NCBI GenBank assembly: GCA_947587085.1
Contig: CANPXX010000007.1
Location: 1 to 43,932 of the forward strand
Length of the DNA: 43,932 bases
Source of the DNA: an uncultured Clostridia bacterium
GTDB lineage: Bacteria > Bacillota > Clostridia > Christensenellales > Borkfalkiaceae
Direction: 5' to 3'
This document shows positions 40,115 to 43,932 of the stretch, piece by piece. The position numbers and the translations under genes were made by a program. Under the pieces are notes generated by a model. It had not been told where the DNA came from, ran no database searches, and saw only the letters and a program-made list of their open reading frames with translations. Every line of letters begins with the position of its first letter. Position 1 is the first letter of the stretch.

Positions 40115-43063
40115 ATGAAACACAAACTTTTGACGGCGCTCCTGTGCCTCGCCTCGGCGCTCTGCCTCTGCCTCGGTATTACGGCGTGCGGCGGGGAGAG
40201 GCACACGCATGCGTTTACCAACTATGTCTACAACAACGACGCGACGTGCACGACGGACGGCACCGAGACGGCGACCTGTTCGTGCGGCGAAACGGACACG
40301 CGCACCAAGGCGTGGAGTAGGCTCGGGCACGATCTGCAACCCCAAGCGGAGAAGGCGCCCACCTGCACAGAGGCGGGGTGGGAAGCATATCAAGCGTGCT
40401 CCCGCTGTGATTATACCACCAAGCAAGAGATTCCCGCCACGGGACGACACACCTACCATGAGGGGAAATGTACCGTTTGCGGACATGAGCGTCCCGTCAG
40501 CGAAGGACTAACGTATCAACTGAATGCAGCGCAGGATGGATACATCGTAACGGGAATAGGTGATTGTAAGGATACCGATCTTTTCATTCCAGAGATTCAC
40601 GAAAATTTATCCGTGACTTCAATCGCAGATGCTGCGTTCGGATCTTGCACCTCTCTCACGAGCGTTGATATCCCCGACAGCGTGACCTCAATCGGGTGGT
40701 ATGCGTTCCAGGGTTGCACCTCTCTCACGAGCATCAAGATATCCGACAGCGTGACCTCGATTGGGGACTATGCGTTTCGGAATTGCGACTCTCTCACGAG
40801 TGTGACGATTGGGAACGGTGTGACCTCGATTGGAGAGGAGACGTTCTCCAATTGTCCGATCGAAGAAGCGACAATGCCGGCATCGGCAATTTCGTCTATC
40901 CCCCAAGAGTCCTTAAAGGCCGTCACGATCACAAGCGGCGCAGTCGGAAGCAGTGCGTTCTATAAGTGCACCTCTCTCACGAGCGTGACGATTGGAAACG
41001 GCGTGACCTCGATCGGGAATTATGCGTTCGAGTATTGCACCTCTCTCGCGAGCGTGACGATTGGAAACGGCGTGACCTCGATCGGGTTTTGGGCGTTCGA
41101 TGGTTGCACCTCTCTCACGAGCATTGAGATTCCCGACAGCGTGACCTCGATCGGAGAGGATGCGTTCAAGGGGACTGCCTATTATGGCGCGTCGCATTGG
41201 GACAAGAGCGGTGTGCTCTATATCGGCAATCATCTCATCGAAGCAAAAGAGACTATCTCAGGCGCATACACCGTTCGGGCAGGGACTAAGACAATCGCGA
41301 AGAGTGCGTTCTATATGTGCACCTCTCTCACGAGCATCAAGATTCCCGACGGCGTGACCTCGATCGGGAGCAGTGCGTTCTCTTGGTGCACCTCTCTCAC
41401 GAGCGTGACGATTGGAAACGGCGTGACCTCGATCGGGGAGGATGCGTTCTATTATTGCCGCTCCCTCACGAGTATTGGCATTCCCGACAGCGTGACCTTG
41501 ATCGGGGATTGGGCGTTCGAAAATTGCTACTCTATCACGAGCGTGACGATTGGAAACGGCGTGACCTCGATCGGGGAGAAGGCGTTCGAAGATTGCTACT
41601 CTCTCACGAGCATTGAGATACCCGACAGCGTGACCTCGATCGGGGAGGCGGCGTTCGGATATTGTTCCTCTCTCACGAGCATTGGCATTCCCGACAGCGT
41701 GACCTCGATCGAATATCGTGCATTCTATTATTGCACCTCCCTCACGAGCGTGACGATCGGAAATGGCGTGACCTCGATCGGGAATTATGCGTTCTCGGTT
41801 TGCACCTCTCTCACGAGCATTGAGATACCCGACAGCGTGACCTCGATCGGGGAGGAGGCGTTCTATGAGTGCTATAAACTGATCGAAGTGTGGAATCACT
41901 CCGACCTTCCCATCGAAAAAGGGACAGATTCCTACGGCGATGTTGCTTATTATGCGAAGAACGTCTATCAAGGGGACGAGCCGAGCAAACAGACGGTGAC
42001 GGACGACGGGTATATTTTCTATGAGGACGGCGGGGAGAGCTATCTCCTCGGGTATCTTGGCGAGGAGACAGAGCTCAATCTTCCACAAGTGAGTCCGAGT
42101 GGTAATCAATATGCGATCTATCACTATGCATTCTGTGGTTGCGACTCTCTCACGAGTGTGACGATCGGGAACGGCGTGACCTCGATTGGGTACCGTGCGT
42201 TCTGGGATTGCGACTCTCTCACGAGCATTGATATTTCCGACAGCGTGACCTCGATCGGAGATGGGGCGTTCGAGGATTGCCGCTCTCTCACGAGCATTGA
42301 AATTCCCGACAGCGTGACCTCGATTGGGTATGAGGCGTTCTATGGGTGCTCCTCTCTCACGAGCATTGAAATTCCCGACAGCGTGACCTCGATCGATAAT
42401 TATGCGTTCGAGTATTGCTATAAACTGATCGAAGTGTGGAATCATTCCGACCTTCCCATTGAAAAAGGGACTGATTCCTACGGCTATGTTGCCTATTACG
42501 CGAAGTACGTCTATCAAGGGGACGAGCCGAGCAAACAGACGGTGACGAACGACGGGTATATTTTCTATGAGGATAGCGAAGAGAGCTATCTTCTCGGGTA
42601 TCTTGGCGATGAGACAGCACTCACCCTCCCCCAAGCGAGCCCGAGCGGAAAGAAATATGCGATCTATCAATATGCGTTCTATGATTGCACCTCTCTCACG
42701 AGCGTGACGATCGGAAATGGCGTGACCTCGATCGGAGAGGATGCGTTCGATGGTTGCACCTCTCTCAAAAGTATCGAAATTCCCGACGGCGTGACCTCGA
42801 TTGGGAATTATGCATTCTATTATTGCCGCTCCCTCACGAGCGTGACGATCGGGAACGGCGTGACCTCGATTGGGTACCGTGCGTTCGTGGGTTGCACCTC
42901 TCTCACGAGCGTGACGTTTACCGAAACGGAGGGCTGGTTTGTTTCAGAAAATGAAAACGCGACGAGCGGAATTGTGCTTTCAAGTGCAAACTTGCATAAC
43001 CCCGCCACCGCCGCAAACTATTTGAAGAATACATACACAGATTACTATTGGAAGCGGAAGTAA
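40115..43063 (+). CDS. BspA-type leucine-rich-repeat surface lipoprotein
   Basis: A 982-residue lipoprotein. The signal ends at GITAC (Cys25). Three Cys/His-rich modules follow (ATCTTDGTETATCS, PTCTEAGWEAYQACS, KCTVCGHE), then about 21 LRR_5 units of 23 residues with the pattern LTSVTIGNGVTSIGxxAFxxC. Two copies of a larger insert (WNHSDLPIEKGTDSYG to QYAIY) split the repeat array. It ends without an anchor after the last repeat (YYWKRK), so the lipid is the only attachment. Such proteins mediate adhesion and protein binding in BspA and relatives. Repeats are nearly identical at DNA level. AAAGGAGAAAGG precedes the ATG, behind the structured leader. Confidence 0.92.
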   Translation: MKHKLLTALLCLASALCLCLGITACGGERHTHAFTNYVYNNDATCTTDGTETATCSCGETDTRTKAWSRLGHDLQPQAEKAPTCTEAGWEAYQACSRCDYTTKQEIPATGRHTYHEGKCTVCGHERPVSEGLTYQLNAAQDGYIVTGIGDCKDTDLFIPEIHENLSVTSIADAAFGSCTSLTSVDIPDSVTSIGWYAFQGCTSLTSIKISDSVTSIGDYAFRNCDSLTSVTIGNGVTSIGEETFSNCPIEEATMPASAISSIPQESLKAVTITSGAVGSSAFYKCTSLTSVTIGNGVTSIGNYAFEYCTSLASVTIGNGVTSIGFWAFDGCTSLTSIEIPDSVTSIGEDAFKGTAYYGASHWDKSGVLYIGNHLIEAKETISGAYTVRAGTKTIAKSAFYMCTSLTSIKIPDGVTSIGSSAFSWCTSLTSVTIGNGVTSIGEDAFYYCRSLTSIGIPDSVTLIGDWAFENCYSITSVTIGNGVTSIGEKAFEDCYSLTSIEIPDSVTSIGEAAFGYCSSLTSIGIPDSVTSIEYRAFYYCTSLTSVTIGNGVTSIGNYAFSVCTSLTSIEIPDSVTSIGEEAFYECYKLIEVWNHSDLPIEKGTDSYGDVAYYAKNVYQGDEPSKQTVTDDGYIFYEDGGESYLLGYLGEETELNLPQVSPSGNQYAIYHYAFCGCDSLTSVTIGNGVTSIGYRAFWDCDSLTSIDISDSVTSIGDGAFEDCRSLTSIEIPDSVTSIGYEAFYGCSSLTSIEIPDSVTSIDNYAFEYCYKLIEVWNHSDLPIEKGTDSYGYVAYYAKYVYQGDEPSKQTVTNDGYIFYEDSEESYLLGYLGDETALTLPQASPSGKKYAIYQYAFYDCTSLTSVTIGNGVTSIGEDAFDGCTSLKSIEIPDGVTSIGNYAFYYCRSLTSVTIGNGVTSIGYRAFVGCTSLTSVTFTETEGWFVSENENATSGIVLSSANLHNPATAANYLKNTYTDYYWKRK
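40639..42930 (+). repeat. LRR-encoding 69-bp repeat array
   Basis: About 21 in-frame 69-bp units carrying CTCTCACGAGCGTGACGAT and GGCGTGACCTCGATCGG with few silent changes, plus a duplicated block of roughly 290 bp (41870-42130 and 42418-42680). The DNA-level sameness points to recent expansion and gene conversion. It is the source of the long antisense ORF 41258-42670. Confidence 0.85.
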
Positions 43064-43072
43064 GAGGGGGGG

Positions 43073-43130
43073 CGAAAAGTTTCGCGAAATTGTTAGTTTC
43101 GCGAAATTCTTCATCGAACAGACACGCGCG
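43073..43130 (+). repeat. F2 structured repeat, copy 3, first half
   Basis: Starts 10 bases after the BspA stop. Two TTTCGCGAAA palindromes, then AATTCTTCATCGAACAGACACGCGCG, matching the stop-proximal part of copies 1 and 2 in the orientation of the upstream gene. It breaks off inside the hairpin arm. The rest of the hairpin reappears at 43377. Confidence 0.75.
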
Positions 43131-43183
43131 GTGCATTCCCTTTTTGTCATGACCCGCGCGGCGCATTCCCCTTTTTTGTCATG
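43117..43183 (+). repeat. Short tandem duplication
   Basis: CGCGCGGTGCATTCCC followed by TTTTTGTCATG, then again CGCGCGGCGCATTCCCC followed by TTTTTTGTCATG, about 36-38 bp apart. This is a slipped copy of the junction between F2 and F1. Confidence 0.65.
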
Positions 43184-43303
43184 TTGAGCCGCGAGCCAAC
43201 GTCCAGCGGACGTGGGCTCGCGAGTCGAAACATCTCTACCGCATTATAATAAGGTAGAGATTTTTCGACTTCGTTCGCTTCGCTCACTTCGCTCAAAATG
43301 ACA
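43177..43303 (-). repeat. F1 palindromic intergenic repeat, copy C
   Basis: 127 bp from TGTCAT to ATGACA. Read on the minus strand it matches copy B, including the GAGCCCACGTCC hairpin (one mismatch in one arm). Its orientation is thus opposite to copies A and B, mirroring the opposite direction of the adjacent gene. Confidence 0.85.
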
Positions 43304-43376
43304 TTAAAGAACGCTTTGCTTCGCGCTTTGTCTGCAATAGAAACCTCGCGCGGGGCGGCATGACATTATAGAATAG
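43304..43376 (+). repeat. F3 unit downstream of F1 copy C
   Basis: Contains GCGCGGGGCGGCATGACATTATAG, the inverse complement of 9787-9810. Its place after F1 is the same as in the dnaJ island when read from the gene outward. No gene. Confidence 0.6.
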
Positions 43377-43415
43377 CCACGCGCGGTGCATTCGCACCGC
43401 GCGTGGTCTTATAAT
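43377..43415 (+). repeat. F2 core hairpin, separated copy
   Basis: CCACGCGCGGTGC (43377-43389) pairs with GCACCGCGCGTGG (43394-43406), a perfect 13-bp stem with loop ATTC, followed by TCTTATAAT exactly as after the F2 hairpin in copies 1 and 2. Bases in the arms differ from ACACGCGCGAT/ATCGCGCGTGT on both sides together. Confidence 0.75.
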
Positions 43416-43443
43416 GCGGAGGGGTGCCTCATTGTTTCTTTTC

Positions 43444-43564
43444 TGTCATGTTGAGCGGAGGCGAAGCCGAAGTCGAAACATCTCTACCGCTTTATAATAA
43501 TGTAGAGATGTTTCGACTCGAGCGCCCGCGTCCATTGGACGCGGGCGCTCGGCTCAACATGACA
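43444..43564 (+). repeat. F1 palindromic intergenic repeat, copy D
   Basis: 121 bp from TGTCAT to ATGACA. The inserted hairpin is GAGCGCCCGCGTCC/GGACGCGGGCGCTC with loop ATT, different from copies B and C in both arms but still fully paired. Confidence 0.85.
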
Positions 43565-43722
43565 AAAAGCAGCGGCTTCGCCTTACGGCTACTTCGCGCT
43601 TCACGCTCGTACCGCCCTTCGACAAAGAGAACGTGCGGGCGGGGCGTGCCGCGCTTGGTCTACAATAGAAACCGCGCGGCGGCGGTCTTTTCAAAAAAAA
43701 TCATTTTCAAGCACAAAATCGA
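43565..43722. other. Intergenic DNA before the tRNA promoter
   Basis: No gene seen. A stretch at about 43630-43680 with CTACAATAGAAACCGCGCGG resembles other F3-type ends in the repeat islands. Confidence 0.4.
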
Positions 43723-43751
43723 TTGACAAACGCTTTCCGTTCCGCTACAAT
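43723..43751 (+). promoter_or_regulatory. tRNA operon promoter
   Basis: Consensus TTGACA (43723-43728), a 17-bp spacer and TACAAT (43746-43751). A small inverted repeat CCAATCAATGATTGG (43759-43773) lies at the expected transcript start. Confidence 0.85.
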
Positions 43752-43780
43752 AAATAAGCCAATCAATGATTGGTCTATAT

Positions 43781-43857
<77 letters not shown>

Positions 43858-43858
43858 T

Positions 43859-43932
43859 GGCGATGTAGCTTAGTTGGTTAGAGCGATCGGTTCATACCCG
43901 ATAGGTCAGCGGTTCGACTCCACTCATCGCTA
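43859..43932 (+). tRNA. Elongator tRNA-Met (CAU), cut at the window edge
   Basis: Starts one base after the previous tRNA. The acceptor GGCGATG/CATCGCT has the G-U first pair usual for this tRNA, and the anticodon loop is TTCATAC. The sequence resembles elongator tRNA-Met rather than tRNA-Ile(CAU). The window ends at the discriminator A, so the CCA end is not visible. Confidence 0.92.

Noticed and set aside
41258-42670. 470-aa minus-strand ORF with a repeated DRGHAVGN/ARERGA pattern
   Set aside because: The regularity is only the reverse strand of the LRR repeats; the sense frame has a promoter, ribosome site, signal peptide and a known repeat family.
40639-42930. CRISPR-like array
   Set aside because: The 69-bp periodicity is in frame and encodes LRR units; there are no unique spacers and no cas genes.

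Overview
The window looks like a chromosomal segment of an uncultured, GC-rich gut Firmicute (Clostridia). I would guess a Christensenellales-like lineage, but nothing here proves it. Pointers are clostridial sigma-A promoters (TTGACA/TATAAT, 17-bp spacers), strong GGAGG ribosome sites, AddAB instead of RecBCD, a prmA-rsmE-mtaB-HIT cluster, grpE-dnaK-dnaJ, tilS-hpt, many lipoproteins, and large surface proteins without a sortase motif. Most genes lie on the minus strand. No prophage, plasmid backbone, transposase or CRISPR array was found.

Left part (1-9.6 kb): a promoter firing off the left edge; corA-fmdB behind a leader with a short ORF and a terminator hairpin; an M1 peptidase lipoprotein; a membrane protein with an Ala/Pro/Glu tail; an M23 LytM protein with a small exported protein upstream; a HIT-mtaB-rsmE-prmA operon (minus strand); and a lipoprotein whose promoter spacer holds a G9 run. 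Two genes in this stretch have their Shine-Dalgarno inside the 3' arm of a terminator-like hairpin.

Middle (9.6-25.7 kb): the chaperone operon grpE-dnaK-dnaJ; a divergent orotate-PRTase-like gene; then a minus-strand block of tetR, a 2537-aa surface protein, a 264-aa membrane protein, an MscS channel and a 43-codon ORF that looks like the first helix of an aquaporin. Two near-identical TetR-type palindromes lie between tetR and the giant gene.

Right part (25.7-43.9 kb): a PTS-EIIC-like transporter; a marR/alpha-beta hydrolase pair with a perfect palindromic operator; addB-addA plus a membrane protein; a lipoprotein and an MFS transporter; tilS-hpt; a BspA-type leucine-rich-repeat lipoprotein behind a long structured leader with a competing terminator; and initiator and elongator tRNA-Met at the right edge.

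Three intergenic islands, downstream of dnaJ, the aquaporin-like ORF and the BspA gene, carry the same composite of repeats in the same order and orientation relative to the upstream gene. Some stems keep pairing through paired base changes. Several genes (prmA, tetR, the PTS-like gene, tilS) have -10 boxes only 7-10 bases before the start codon and no Shine-Dalgarno, which suggests frequent leaderless translation beside conventional SD-led genes.
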